64,000 nt of DNA, taken from positions 186,001-250,000 of the forward strand of contig JAPPCR010000015.1 of assembly GCA_028875725.1 (NCBI GenBank), in the 5' to 3' direction. Shown here in pieces: positions 44,066 through 51,883 of this stretch. The position numbers and the translations under genes were made by a program. Positions within the stretch are counted from its first letter, which is position 1; every line of letters starts with the position of its first letter. The notes under the pieces were generated by a model. It was not told the origin of the DNA. It searched no databases and worked only from the letters and a program-made list of their open reading frames with translations. This stretch comes from Acidobacteriota bacterium. GTDB lineage: Bacteria; Acidobacteriota; Thermoanaerobaculia; Multivoradales; Multivoraceae.

Positions 44066-44980
44066 TCAGCCGGATCCGCGAAGCGCTCCCAGGGCCCGGA
44101 TGTGCTCGGGTCCCAGACCGCAGCAGCCGCCGACGATCTGAACGCCCGCGGCCACCCAGCCGCGCGCCTCCTCCAGCAGGTCGGCCGGCTCGATCACGTC
44201 GACGAAGTTCCAGTTCGGCATCGTGAAGTAGCCGGACTCCGGGTACACGCCGACCGGTCCGTCCCAGCGCTCCTGCACCATCGCCACCGCCTCCGGGACC
44301 GCCGCGATCTCGCTGTGCATCACATGCACGATCGAGGGTCCCAGCGGAATGAGGGTGTCGAGCAACTCCTCGAAGGACTCGTCGGGCCAGTTGAAGGGCG
44401 TGATCGCACCGGTTTCCGGGTCCTTCCGGGCGCTGACCCCGAGCCACACGGGCAACCCGGTCTCCTTGGCCGCCTGGAACGCGACCAGGGCTCGCTCGTG
44501 GAACTGCATCATCTCGAGTGCGATCACGTCGACGCCGGCCTCGGCCAGGAGCCCGCACTGCTCCCGGTAGGCCGCCATCTGCTCGGCGGCCGGCGGGTAG
44601 CCGCCCTGGATGTTGTTCGCCGGCATGGTCGACATCGACCCGGCCACGAGCACGCCCGGGCAGCCGGCCCGGTCGCGCGCCTCGAGCGCCGCCTCCACCG
44701 CCCGCCGCACGATCACCGCGACCTGGTCGCCCAGACCCGCGGCCTCAAGCAACGGACGGTGAGTCGCGAAGGTGTTCGTGATGATCGCGTCCGCGCCGCA
44801 ACGGATGTACTCCTCGTGCAGGTCCCGGATCGCGTCCTGGTGCTCCAGCGCCGCCGTGCCGCACCACGCCGCCGAGTCCATCGGCACCCCCCGCCGCTCC
44901 AGTTCCGTCCCGGTGCCGCCATCGAGGAGCAGGATCTCCCCCCGGTCCAGACACTCATGCCACTCTTCGACGATTCCCAT
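44066..44980 (-). CDS. Homocysteine S-methyltransferase family protein
   Basis: 304-residue TIM-barrel protein of the Pfam S-methyl_trans family (BHMT/MmuM/MetH N-domain). LLLDGGTGTELERRG opens the barrel, TNTFATHRPLL follows, and the C-terminal zinc pair IVGGCCGLGPEHI is intact. The third zinc ligand, normally Cys in a G-x-N-C motif, appears replaced: the aligned segment reads SIVHVMHSE. Zinc binding or the methyl donor may therefore differ. The ATG at 44980 with GAGGAA upstream is chosen over a GTG at 45001. Divergent from metY across 97 bp, which suggests a shared role in methionine metabolism. Confidence 0.82.
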   Translation of the reverse strand: MGIVEEWHECLDRGEILLLDGGTGTELERRGVPMDSAAWCGTAALEHQDAIRDLHEEYIRCGADAIITNTFATHRPLLEAAGLGDQVAVIVRRAVEAALEARDRAGCPGVLVAGSMSTMPANNIQGGYPPAAEQMAAYREQCGLLAEAGVDVIALEMMQFHERALVAFQAAKETGLPVWLGVSARKDPETGAITPFNWPDESFEELLDTLIPLGPSIVHVMHSEIAAVPEAVAMVQERWDGPVGVYPESGYFTMPNWNFVDVIEPADLLEEARGWVAAGVQIVGGCCGLGPEHIRALGALRGSG

Positions 44981-45029
44981 CCGGCTTCCTCGGGACGCCA
45001 CTCTGCCACATCCCCGGACGCGCTACGGC

Positions 45030-45035
45030 TACACT
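45030..45035 (+). promoter_or_regulatory. Possible -10 box upstream of metY
   Basis: TACACT in GGCTACACTCGCGG lies 43 bp before the metY ATG in the divergent 97-bp gap. No convincing -35 box is 16-18 bp upstream, so this is a weak call based on the hexamer and position alone. Confidence 0.25.
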
Positions 45036-45077
45036 CGCGGTCCGCCTCGCGCCGAGCTCAACCCGGGAGACAACGCG

Positions 45078-46400
45078 ATGAGCAGCGACTGGTTCTACAA
45101 GTTCGACACCCTGTCCCTTCACGCCGGCCAGCGGCCCGACCCGACCACGGGAGCGCGCGCCGTGCCGGTCTACAACTCGACGTCCTACGTGTTCCGCGAC
45201 ACGGACCACGCTGCCGGACTGTTCAACCTGGAGGAGGCGGGGCACATCTACTCGCGGATCTCCAACCCGACGGTGGCGGTGTTCGAGGAGCGGATCGCCG
45301 CGCTGGAAGGCGGCGTCGGCGCGGTGGCCACCGCTTCCGGACAGTCGGCGTTCCACCTGGCGGCGGCGACGATTCTCTCCGCCGGCGACCACGTCGTCTC
45401 CTCGGCGGCCATCTACGGCGGTACGCACAACCTGCTGAACCACACGCTGCGCCGGTTCGGCATCGAGACGACCTTCGTCGAACCGACCGAGCCCGCGAAC
45501 TTCCGGCGCGCCGCCCGTCCGAACACCAAGCTGTTCTTCGGCGAGACGATCGGCAACCCGCGGATCGACGTCCTGGACATCCCCGCTGTCGCCACGATCG
45601 CCCACGAGATCGGCGTACCGTTGCTCATCGACAACACGTTCGGAACACCGTTCCTGTCGAGGCCGATCGATCTCGGCGCGGACCTTGTGATGCACTCGGC
45701 GACCAAGTTCATCGGCGGCCACGGCGTCACCCTGGGAGGCGTCCTGGTAGACAGCGGCAAGTTCGACTGGGCCGCCACCGGGCGCTTCCCGATCATGACC
45801 GAGCCCTGTCCGGGCTACCACGGCATCGCCTTCGCCGAGCACTACGGGCCGCCGGCCTTCATCCTCAAGGCAAGGCTCGAAGGGCTGCGCGACTTCGGCG
45901 CCTGCCTGAACCCGCAGGCCGCCTTCTACCTGATTCAGGGACTGGAGACCCTGCCGCTCCGGGTCGCCCGCCACGTGGAGAACGCGCGCGCGGTCGCCGG
46001 GTTCCTCGAGCAGCACGAGGCGGTCGAGTGGGTGAGCTACCCCGACCTGCCCAGCCACCCGCAGCACGACCTCGCCCGGAAGCTGCTGCCAAATGGCAGC
46101 GGCGCCCTTCTGACCTTCGGGATTCGCGGCGGACTCGAGGCGGGGATCGCCTTCATCGAGGGCCTGGAGCTATGGTCGCACCTCGCCAACGTCGGCGACG
46201 CGAAGAGCCTGGTCATTCACCCGGCGAGCACGACGCACCAGCAGATGACTGCCGAAGAGCTCGCCGAGTCGGGCGTCACCCAGGAGATGGTGAGACTGTC
46301 GGTCGGGCTCGAGGATCCCCAGGACCTCGTGGCCGATCTCGACCGGGCCCTGAAACGCTCGCAGAGACGGGCGCAGCGGCCGCGGGCGGTGGCCTCCTGA
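45078..46400 (+). CDS. metY: O-acetylhomoserine sulfhydrylase / aminocarboxypropyltransferase
   Basis: PLP enzyme of the Cys/Met metabolism family that makes homocysteine from O-acetyl-L-homoserine and sulfide. At 440 residues it has the long MetY-type length. Signatures are TLSLHAGQRPDPTTGARAVP, YSRISNPTVAVFEERIAALEGG, the cofactor-stacking ASGQSAFH, DNTFGTPF, and PLP Lys210 in VMHSATKFIGGHG. The ATG at 45078 has GGGAG upstream; the open frame before it is not coding. The TGA overlaps the CTG start of the alpha/beta hydrolase. Together with the divergent homocysteine methyltransferase-like gene it forms a small sulfur-amino-acid cluster. Confidence 0.92.
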   Translation: MSSDWFYKFDTLSLHAGQRPDPTTGARAVPVYNSTSYVFRDTDHAAGLFNLEEAGHIYSRISNPTVAVFEERIAALEGGVGAVATASGQSAFHLAAATILSAGDHVVSSAAIYGGTHNLLNHTLRRFGIETTFVEPTEPANFRRAARPNTKLFFGETIGNPRIDVLDIPAVATIAHEIGVPLLIDNTFGTPFLSRPIDLGADLVMHSATKFIGGHGVTLGGVLVDSGKFDWAATGRFPIMTEPCPGYHGIAFAEHYGPPAFILKARLEGLRDFGACLNPQAAFYLIQGLETLPLRVARHVENARAVAGFLEQHEAVEWVSYPDLPSHPQHDLARKLLPNGSGALLTFGIRGGLEAGIAFIEGLELWSHLANVGDAKSLVIHPASTTHQQMTAEELAESGVTQEMVRLSVGLEDPQDLVADLDRALKRSQRRAQRPRAVAS

Positions 46401-47236
46401 CCGAACTCGAGATCCAGGGCCGCAAGGCCTACTGCGGCACCGGCGGCTCCGCCTGGCGGGAAGGGCTACCCCTGGCGCTGCTGCTCCACGGCGCCGGCAG
46501 CGACCACACGGTATGGGCGCTGCAGGCCCGGTCGCTGGCCCAACACGGCTGGAACGTCGCCGCACCCGACCTGCCCGGTCATGGCGCGTCCGAGGACCTG
46601 GACGCCGTCACGACGATCGCCGACTACGCCGCCTGGACCGCCGACTTCGCGGAAGCGGCGGCGGAACGGGCAGGCAGCTCGGACATCGCGCTCATCGGCC
46701 ACTCGATGGGCGCCTGCATCGCGGTCGACGCGGCCTCCCGGCTGGACGCACGTCTGAGCCGGCTGGCCCTGCTCGGTGCCGGCGAGACGCTCCGGGTCAA
46801 CCCCGGCTTGCTGGCGGACACGCTGAAACGGCCCCTCGACGCCCATCGCTTCATCGCCGCTTTCGGGCACGGGACCGGCGCCCACTTCGGCGGCGCGGAG
46901 TCCCCCGGGCTGTGGATGCTCGGGTCGACGATGGCGCTGCTCGACCGCTGCCTGCCGGAAGTACTCCACCGCGACTTCGCCGCCTGCAACGAGTGGGAAG
47001 GAAGCGAGAGCGCAGCGGGCGTCAGCTGCGCCACGCTGGTCGTGGCCGGCGCGAAGGACAGGATGACGCCGCCGAGGGCCGGCCGCGCGCTCGCCGACCG
47101 CATCCGCGGCCCGCGTCCCGGGGGCGACAGGGGCGGCGCCGGTTTCGTGACCGTGGCGGACGCCGGCCACATGCTGATGGCCGAAGCGCCCGGCGCCGTC
47201 ACCCGCTGCCTGCGGGGCTTCCTGGGCGCAAAGTAA
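46397..47236 (+). CDS. Alpha/beta hydrolase coupled to metY, CTG start
   Basis: 279-residue alpha/beta hydrolase with a complete triad: Ser103 in IGHSMGACIAV, Asp in VVAGAKDRMTPP, His in ADAGHMLMAEAPG; oxyanion region LLLHGAGSDHTVW. The frame is open far upstream but similarity begins at LTELEIQGRKAYC. There is no ATG, GTG or TTG near that point, and CTG at 46397 overlaps the metY stop as CTGA. It is not MetX: too short and lacking the GGSMGG elbow. Coupling to metY suggests a thioester or ester substrate in sulfur or acyl-homoserine metabolism (inference). Confidence 0.8.
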   Translation: MTELEIQGRKAYCGTGGSAWREGLPLALLLHGAGSDHTVWALQARSLAQHGWNVAAPDLPGHGASEDLDAVTTIADYAAWTADFAEAAAERAGSSDIALIGHSMGACIAVDAASRLDARLSRLALLGAGETLRVNPGLLADTLKRPLDAHRFIAAFGHGTGAHFGGAESPGLWMLGSTMALLDRCLPEVLHRDFAACNEWEGSESAAGVSCATLVVAGAKDRMTPPRAGRALADRIRGPRPGGDRGGAGFVTVADAGHMLMAEAPGAVTRCLRGFLGAK

Positions 47237-47256
47237 CGCGGCGGGAGGTTCGGAAG

Positions 47257-47273
47257 CCGGCGCCGCGCGCCGG
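47257..47273. terminator. Hairpin in the convergent gap after the alpha/beta hydrolase
   Basis: CCGGCGC (47257-47263), loop CGC, GCGCCGG (47267-47273): a perfect 7-bp stem in the 87-bp gap between convergent genes. A second GC-rich hairpin (GCCGG...CCGGC, about 47276-47293) follows. Without a T-run these would act as GC hairpin or bidirectional terminators at best. Confidence 0.4.
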
Positions 47274-47323
47274 ATGCCGGCGGGGACCCCGGCGCACTCA
47301 GTATCGGCCGCGCCAGGGCCCCG

Positions 47324-49609
47324 TTACTGAGCCAGGCTCTCCGCGAGGCGCATCAAGGTGACTGCTTCGCGACGGTAGCCGTACCGGTCGTCGCCAGTGT
47401 TGGCCTCGGCGAGCGCGACCGCGTCGCTCCAGGTCCAGTCGCCGGTGTAGGCGCCATCCCGCAGGAGCTGGCCGAAGCCGGCAATCGCGGCCGCGAAGCG
47501 CTGCTCAGCGTCGACCCCGCCTGCGTCGCGGGTGATCGGCAGTTCGATGAGTTCGCTCGACTCCTCGCCCGGCTCCTTGTACCGGAGCCGCAGGAAGGCG
47601 AGTTCCCGGGAGCCGCCACGCCTCCCGTCGGCGACCGGCGGGTCGGCCGGACGGCCCGCGTAGCGCAGAGCGTCGTGCAGCACCGCAGGCGACCCCACTG
47701 GCGTCACCTCGTAGATCGCGGTAACCGAGTGGCCAGCGCCGATCTCGCCGGCGTCGACCCGGTCGTTGTTGAAGTCCTCGCGCCGGAGGCCTCTGGTCTC
47801 GTAACCGATCAAACGGTACTCGGCGACCGTGGCCGGATTGAACTCGACCTGGATCTTCACGTCGTTCGCGATCGGGAACAGGGTGCCGACGAGCTGGTCG
47901 ACGAGCACCTTCTGCGCCTCCGCGAGCGTGTCGATGTAGGCCGCCTGACCGTTGCCGTTCTGGGCCAGCGCCTGCATCGTCGCATCGTCCAGGTTGCCGC
48001 GGCCGAACCCGAGCACCGAGAGGTATACGCCTCTCTCGCGCTGGCGGGCGATGAAGCCCTCGAGTTCGTCGGGGTCGGAGATGCCGACGTTGAAGTCGCC
48101 GTCCGTGGCCAGGATGACCCGGGTCACCTCGCCCTCCGCCGCCATGTCCCGGGCGACCCGGTAGGCCAACTGGATTCCCGCCGCCCCGGCGGTCGAACCG
48201 CCAGCGTGCAGTCGATCGAGCGCAGTCAGAATCGCGCCGCGCTCGCCGGCCGGAGTCGGGTCCAGCACGCGGCCCGCACTGCCGGCGTAGGCAACGATCG
48301 CGACCTCGTCGGCGGGATCGAGCTGGCCGACCATCAGCCGGAACGACTGCACGAGCAACGGCAGCTTGTTCGGCTGGTCCATCGAACCCGAGGTGTCGAC
48401 CAGGAAGACCAGGTTGAGCGGCGGGCGGTCGTCGGTCGCGGGCCGCCGTCCCTGGATGCCGATGTGCATCAGCAGCGTGTCCGGGTTCCATGGCGTCTCG
48501 GAGACGGACACCGTCGGCCGGAACGGCGCCCCGCGTTCCCCCGGCGCGGGGTACCCGTACGGGAAGTAGTTGATCAGCTCCTCGATCCGCACCGACTCGG
48601 GCACCGGCAGGTAGCCGTTCGTCAGCGAGGAACGGACGACGGAGTAGCTGGCGGTGTCGACGTCGATCGAGAACGTCGAGACGGGTTCTTCGCTCGCGAC
48701 CTTCACCGGACTGGCGTCTTCGTTGGCGAAGGCTTCAGTGTTGGACCGCGGGGCGACCGTCGCATCGACGGCCGAGGCGGGAAGGGGAGTTTCCGCAACA
48801 AACGAGAGCGCCTCTATCGATCTCGAGAGTCTGCCGACTCTCCCGGTGCTCGACTCAGCCAGGCGTGCGCCGGGCGGAAGCACCGGTTCGGGGGCTGGCG
48901 GCGGCGGGGGCGGAGCCACAACTTCGGCCAACGCCTCCAGTTGAGTCCTGAGCGCCTCCCTCTGTCTCTCCAGGGCGGCGATGGTCGCGTTGAAGGACTC
49001 CGCGTCAGCCGTTGCCACGGTAACGGGCGAACTCCGTTCCTGAGCCGGAGGTGGCGCCTCCGGCTGGCGATCCAGCTCGTCAACGACCGTCTCCGACGCC
49101 TCGCTGTCAACCGGCAACGCGGTTTCGCGGACCGGCGGCTGGGGCTCGGCAGGTTCTCTCACCGGAGCCGTCGGGATCACCGCCAGGTCGCCATCGACAG
49201 CGGCCTGTCGGTCGGTCGGTGCGGGTGTAGAACGTTCCGAGTCAGCGTCGCTTGCGGGTGCGGCGATCGGCTCCGGCGCAACGCCAGCATCCGCGACGAT
49301 CATGCTGGACGGCGGCGTCGCGTTCCGCGTGGCAGTTACAAAGAGAGCCGTCAACCCAACCGCGGCCAGAACGCCGGCGGCAGCCAGGACAGGTCGGGAA
49401 GTCAGTGCGCTGAGCATGCGTCGTACTCCTTGTTCGATGGCCGCCCAGGGATTGGTGCGGCCATCGGTACGACGCTGCTCGGCGCCCGAGTCTTGGACGC
49501 GATCGAAGAGTTCCTGGGCGCGAGCCAGGTTCGCCTTCCGCCTGTCGGCATCCGGCTCAGGCGTCGCGTCCGCGAATGCGCGCTTCAGATCATCGAGTGG
49601 ATCGGTCAT
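47324..49609 (-). CDS. Membrane-anchored VWA-domain protein (YfbK-like, with DUF3520-type C-terminus)
   Basis: 761 residues. The N-terminal ~65 residues are cytoplasmic and charged (DPLDDLKRAFADATPEPD), then one transmembrane helix (about 75-95), a Pro/Glu-rich variable region (100-270), a von Willebrand N-terminal region ending FSIDVDTASYSVVRSSL, and a VWA domain with an intact MIDAS (FLVDTSGSM at about 402-410; ATDGDFNVG). The C-terminal part resembles DUF3520 (FNPATVAEYRLIGYETR). Such proteins bind metal and partner proteins. ATG at 49609 overlaps the ECF sigma factor stop (ATGA), so it may be the sigma factor's regulator or partner; the short cytoplasmic N-terminus could bind sigma. Confidence 0.86.
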   Translation of the reverse strand: MTDPLDDLKRAFADATPEPDADRRKANLARAQELFDRVQDSGAEQRRTDGRTNPWAAIEQGVRRMLSALTSRPVLAAAGVLAAVGLTALFVTATRNATPPSSMIVADAGVAPEPIAAPASDADSERSTPAPTDRQAAVDGDLAVIPTAPVREPAEPQPPVRETALPVDSEASETVVDELDRQPEAPPPAQERSSPVTVATADAESFNATIAALERQREALRTQLEALAEVVAPPPPPPAPEPVLPPGARLAESSTGRVGRLSRSIEALSFVAETPLPASAVDATVAPRSNTEAFANEDASPVKVASEEPVSTFSIDVDTASYSVVRSSLTNGYLPVPESVRIEELINYFPYGYPAPGERGAPFRPTVSVSETPWNPDTLLMHIGIQGRRPATDDRPPLNLVFLVDTSGSMDQPNKLPLLVQSFRLMVGQLDPADEVAIVAYAGSAGRVLDPTPAGERGAILTALDRLHAGGSTAGAAGIQLAYRVARDMAAEGEVTRVILATDGDFNVGISDPDELEGFIARQRERGVYLSVLGFGRGNLDDATMQALAQNGNGQAAYIDTLAEAQKVLVDQLVGTLFPIANDVKIQVEFNPATVAEYRLIGYETRGLRREDFNNDRVDAGEIGAGHSVTAIYEVTPVGSPAVLHDALRYAGRPADPPVADGRRGGSRELAFLRLRYKEPGEESSELIELPITRDAGGVDAEQRFAAAIAGFGQLLRDGAYTGDWTWSDAVALAEANTGDDRYGYRREAVTLMRLAESLAQ

Positions 49610-50154
49610 CGTCCTGTTTCCTTTTGCCACATCGCCCGCAGCCGTTTGCGGACCTCGGAGAGCCGCCAGCTCACGGTGCCTTCGGAGATCCCGAGCACCT
49701 CGGCGGCCTGCGCGTGAGTCATCTCGCCGTCGATCGTGAGCGCGACCGTGTCCCGTAGATCACCAGGCAGCGCCGCCATCGAGCGACGCAGCCAGTCCAG
49801 ATCCGCGGCCCTGCCTGTCGCCTCCGCGCGGCGACCTATCTCGATGTCTCCCCAGCCTTCAGCCGCCTTCGTTCTACTCGCGGCCCGGCGCCGCCGGTCA
49901 TGCGCCGCGTTCATGGCAACCCTGTACAACCAGGTCGTGAACCGTGCCTTGCCGCGGAAGCTCTTCAACTTCGCCGGCAGAGCGAGACAGATGTCCTGCG
50001 TCAGGTCCTCGGCCTCCTCCCGACACCCCGTCAGCCGGAAGCTGAACCGGAAGATCCGGTCATAGTGAAGGTCGAGGAACTCCTCGAAAGCGCCCCGATC
50101 ACCCGCGGCAGCGGCCCGAACCAGTTCCTCGTCGCCCACGACCACGCCCGTCAC
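49606..50154 (-). CDS. ECF-type RNA polymerase sigma factor
   Basis: About 182 residues from the GTG at 50154. Sigma region 2 is clear (EELVRAAAAGDRGAFEEFLDLHYDRIFRF, EDLTQDICLALPAKLKSFRG, TWLYRVAMNAAHD). Region 4 contains DTVALTIDGEMTHAQAAEVLGISEGTVSWRLSEVRKRLR. Several GTGs (50154, 50145, 50139) compete as start, and an open frame to 50217 exists; the conserved fold begins near VVVGDEEL. The stop overlaps the VWA-protein start, so the two form a coupled unit without a classical anti-sigma gene. Confidence 0.88.
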   Translation of the reverse strand: MTGVVVGDEELVRAAAAGDRGAFEEFLDLHYDRIFRFSFRLTGCREEAEDLTQDICLALPAKLKSFRGKARFTTWLYRVAMNAAHDRRRRAASRTKAAEGWGDIEIGRRAEATGRAADLDWLRRSMAALPGDLRDTVALTIDGEMTHAQAAEVLGISEGTVSWRLSEVRKRLRAMWQKETGR

Positions 50155-50232
50155 ACTAGAGCACCGCCCGGCGGATGCCCACCTGGCCTCGACGACGTGC
50201 TGGACCGCTTCTGCCATCCCAACTCATCGGTA

Positions 50233-50287
50233 TGACGCACGAGAACGGCGATTCCTTGGCGAGTCTCGGTGCCGAACTCGTGCGTCA
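50233..50287. repeat. Inverted repeat, 11-bp perfect outer arms
   Basis: TGACGCACGAG (50233-50243) and CTCGTGCGTCA (50277-50287) are exact reverse complements. After a 2-base mismatch the stem resumes with CGGC/GCCG, giving 15 of 17 pairs and a 21-base loop. About 80 bp upstream of the sigma factor start. Confidence 0.75.
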
Positions 50288-50310
50288 GCCCTCTCGGCAA
50301 CGACCTCCAG

Positions 50311-50483
50311 CCCAGTCGGGGCCGGAGGGGTCGGCTCCCAGGTGCCTCTGAACGAGCGACGGCCGACACCTTCCCCGAAACCGACGCCAAACCGGAGCGA
50401 GTGAAGCGGAGCGAGCGCAACCCCTCCCATCTCCTCTCAGCGGGAGCGTCACCTGGGAGCCGAACCCTCCGGCCCCGACTGGG
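50311..50483. repeat. Element with 34-bp inverted terminal arms (MITE-like or long hairpin)
   Basis: Left arm 50311-50344 and right arm 50450-50483 are reverse complements at 33 of 34 positions, enclosing 105 bp with no open frame of note. The arms begin CCCAGTCGGGGCC and end inward at GGCTCCCAGGTG. No clear target-site duplication flanks them. Size and arm length fit a miniature inverted-repeat element, but no transposase or second copy is visible in the window. Confidence 0.65.
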
Positions 50484-50571
50484 CGGGTGCGTCCGACATC
50501 GCTCCGCTCCGCAGCGCCCCGCTCCGACTCGACCCTGTTATCTTCCCGCGGCAACCCGGAGGTCGATGACG

Positions 50572-51459
50572 ATGCACCTGTCGATGCACAACTGGATGCG
50601 CGCCGAGCCGCTGGAGAAGACGCTCGTGCGCCTCAAGGAGTACGGCTACGAGTCGCTCGAGATCAGTGGCGAGCCGGAGCTCTACGACACGGCGGAGGTG
50701 CGCGGACTGCTCCGTCAATATGGCATCCGCTGCTGGGGCTCCGTCACCCTGATGATGGAGGGCCGCAGCCTGATCGCGAAGGACGAAGCGGAGCGCGCCA
50801 GCTCCGTCCAGTACGTCAAGGACTGCATCACGATGGTCAAGGAACTCGACGGCCACGAGATCTCCATCGTGCCGGGCACCGTCGGCAAGGTCGATCCCGA
50901 TTCGACGCCCGAGAACGAGTGGAACTGGGCCGTCGAGAGCATGCAGGAGATCTACGAGCACGGCCAGGCCGCGGGCGTTCTGCTGGCCATCGAGCCGATC
51001 AACCGCTTCGAGACCTACTTCATCAACCGCGGCGCCCAGGCGCTGGCCCTCGCAGAAGCGACGGGCCCCGACTGCGGCGTCTGCCTCGACGCCTTCCACA
51101 TGAACATGGAGGACCGCGACCTGCTCGGCTCGATCCGCCAGGCCGGCAGCCGCCTCGTCGACTTCCACGTCGCCGACAGCAACCGGATGGCTGCCGGTAT
51201 GGGCGCCCTCGACTGGGCCGCGATCGTCCGGACGCTACGCGAGGTCGGCTACGACGGCGCCCTGACTGTCGAGTTCGTGGCCTCGATCGACCGCACTCCC
51301 GCCAACCGGCACCCGAACGCGGTGGAGACCGAGCCGACCGACATCACGCCGGAGCAGAAGAAGTTCATCGAGGACCACGGCAGCAACCTGCTGAGCGACG
51401 AGTTCTACACGATGCTCACAAGACGCTCCGCGGAGGAGCTGCTGCCGCTCATCCGCTAA
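50572..51459 (+). CDS. Sugar phosphate isomerase/epimerase family protein (ketose 3-epimerase-like)
   Basis: 295-residue AP-endonuclease-2-fold TIM barrel, similar to D-tagatose/psicose 3-epimerases. The metal-binding residues are visible in order: Glu in AIEPINRFE, Asp/His in CLDAFHMNMED, His in VDFHVADSNR and Glu in LTVEFVAS. The ATG at 50572 is nine bases after GGAGG; an ATG at 50566 is only three bases away and less likely. Probably interconverts a ketose or ketose phosphate in carbohydrate catabolism. Exact substrate unknown. Confidence 0.84.
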   Translation: MHLSMHNWMRAEPLEKTLVRLKEYGYESLEISGEPELYDTAEVRGLLRQYGIRCWGSVTLMMEGRSLIAKDEAERASSVQYVKDCITMVKELDGHEISIVPGTVGKVDPDSTPENEWNWAVESMQEIYEHGQAAGVLLAIEPINRFETYFINRGAQALALAEATGPDCGVCLDAFHMNMEDRDLLGSIRQAGSRLVDFHVADSNRMAAGMGALDWAAIVRTLREVGYDGALTVEFVASIDRTPANRHPNAVETEPTDITPEQKKFIEDHGSNLLSDEFYTMLTRRSAEELLPLIR

Positions 51460-51487
51460 CGAGCGGTCGGCAACGGCTGGCAGCCCG

Positions 51488-51883
51488 TCAGCGGATCACT
51501 TCGACGTCCACGTCAAGACTCAACCGCTGCCAGACCCGGTCGGCCGTCAATACAGGTTCACTCCTCACGAGTGCCAGGGCGAGACAGGCACGATCGCCAA
51601 GCGAGAGACCGAACTCCCTCGTCGAGCGGCGGAGCTCACCCGCCAGGTCGGCCTGCTCCGCCGAAAACTCCTCGAAGCGGAGGCCAAGGGCGTAGAGCTC
51701 AAAGCGCAGAGCCGAAGGGCCTCCGCCGCCGCCATTCGTCGCGTTACCTCGAACCCGTGCGACCACTTCCGCCCAGTTGACCGTGGACATGACCGCATCG
51801 CCGAGAGCATCGGCCACAGGCTCGGCTCCGGGCTCAGAGTGCACCAACGCCAGGACTGCAGAGGAGTCCAGTACAACGCTCAG
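51488..51883 (-). CDS. PIN-domain toxin (VapC-like), CTG start
   Basis: 131-residue PIN ribonuclease. The first catalytic Asp is in LSVVLDSSAVLALV; then STVNWAEVVARV (Glu) and the C-terminal acidic segment SLGDRACLALALV with VLTADRVW. Reading begins at CTG 51883, overlapping the antitoxin TGA as CTGA. No ATG, GTG or TTG lies between the antitoxin stop and the catalytic Asp, and upstream in-frame codons are antisense-like. The only alternative is an unusual start further inside the antitoxin gene. Toxin of the second TA pair in the window. Confidence 0.82.
   Translation of the reverse strand: MSVVLDSSAVLALVHSEPGAEPVADALGDAVMSTVNWAEVVARVRGNATNGGGGGPSALRFELYALGLRFEEFSAEQADLAGELRRSTREFGLSLGDRACLALALVRSEPVLTADRVWQRLSLDVDVEVIR

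Larger units (their letters stand above)
50155..50571. other. 417-bp non-coding gap between divergent sigma factor and isomerase genes
   Basis: No credible gene lies here; short open frames on both strands have no recognisable motifs. The gap carries two inverted repeats (50233-50287 and 50311-50483, listed separately) and GGAGG at 50559-50563, the ribosome site of the isomerase gene. Promoters for both flanking genes must lie in it but could not be pinned down. Confidence 0.6.

Noticed and set aside
46397..47236. Assignment of the hydrolase after metY as homoserine O-acetyltransferase (metX)
   Set aside because: Too short and its nucleophile elbow is GHSMGA rather than the MetX GGSMGG context; generic alpha/beta hydrolase only.
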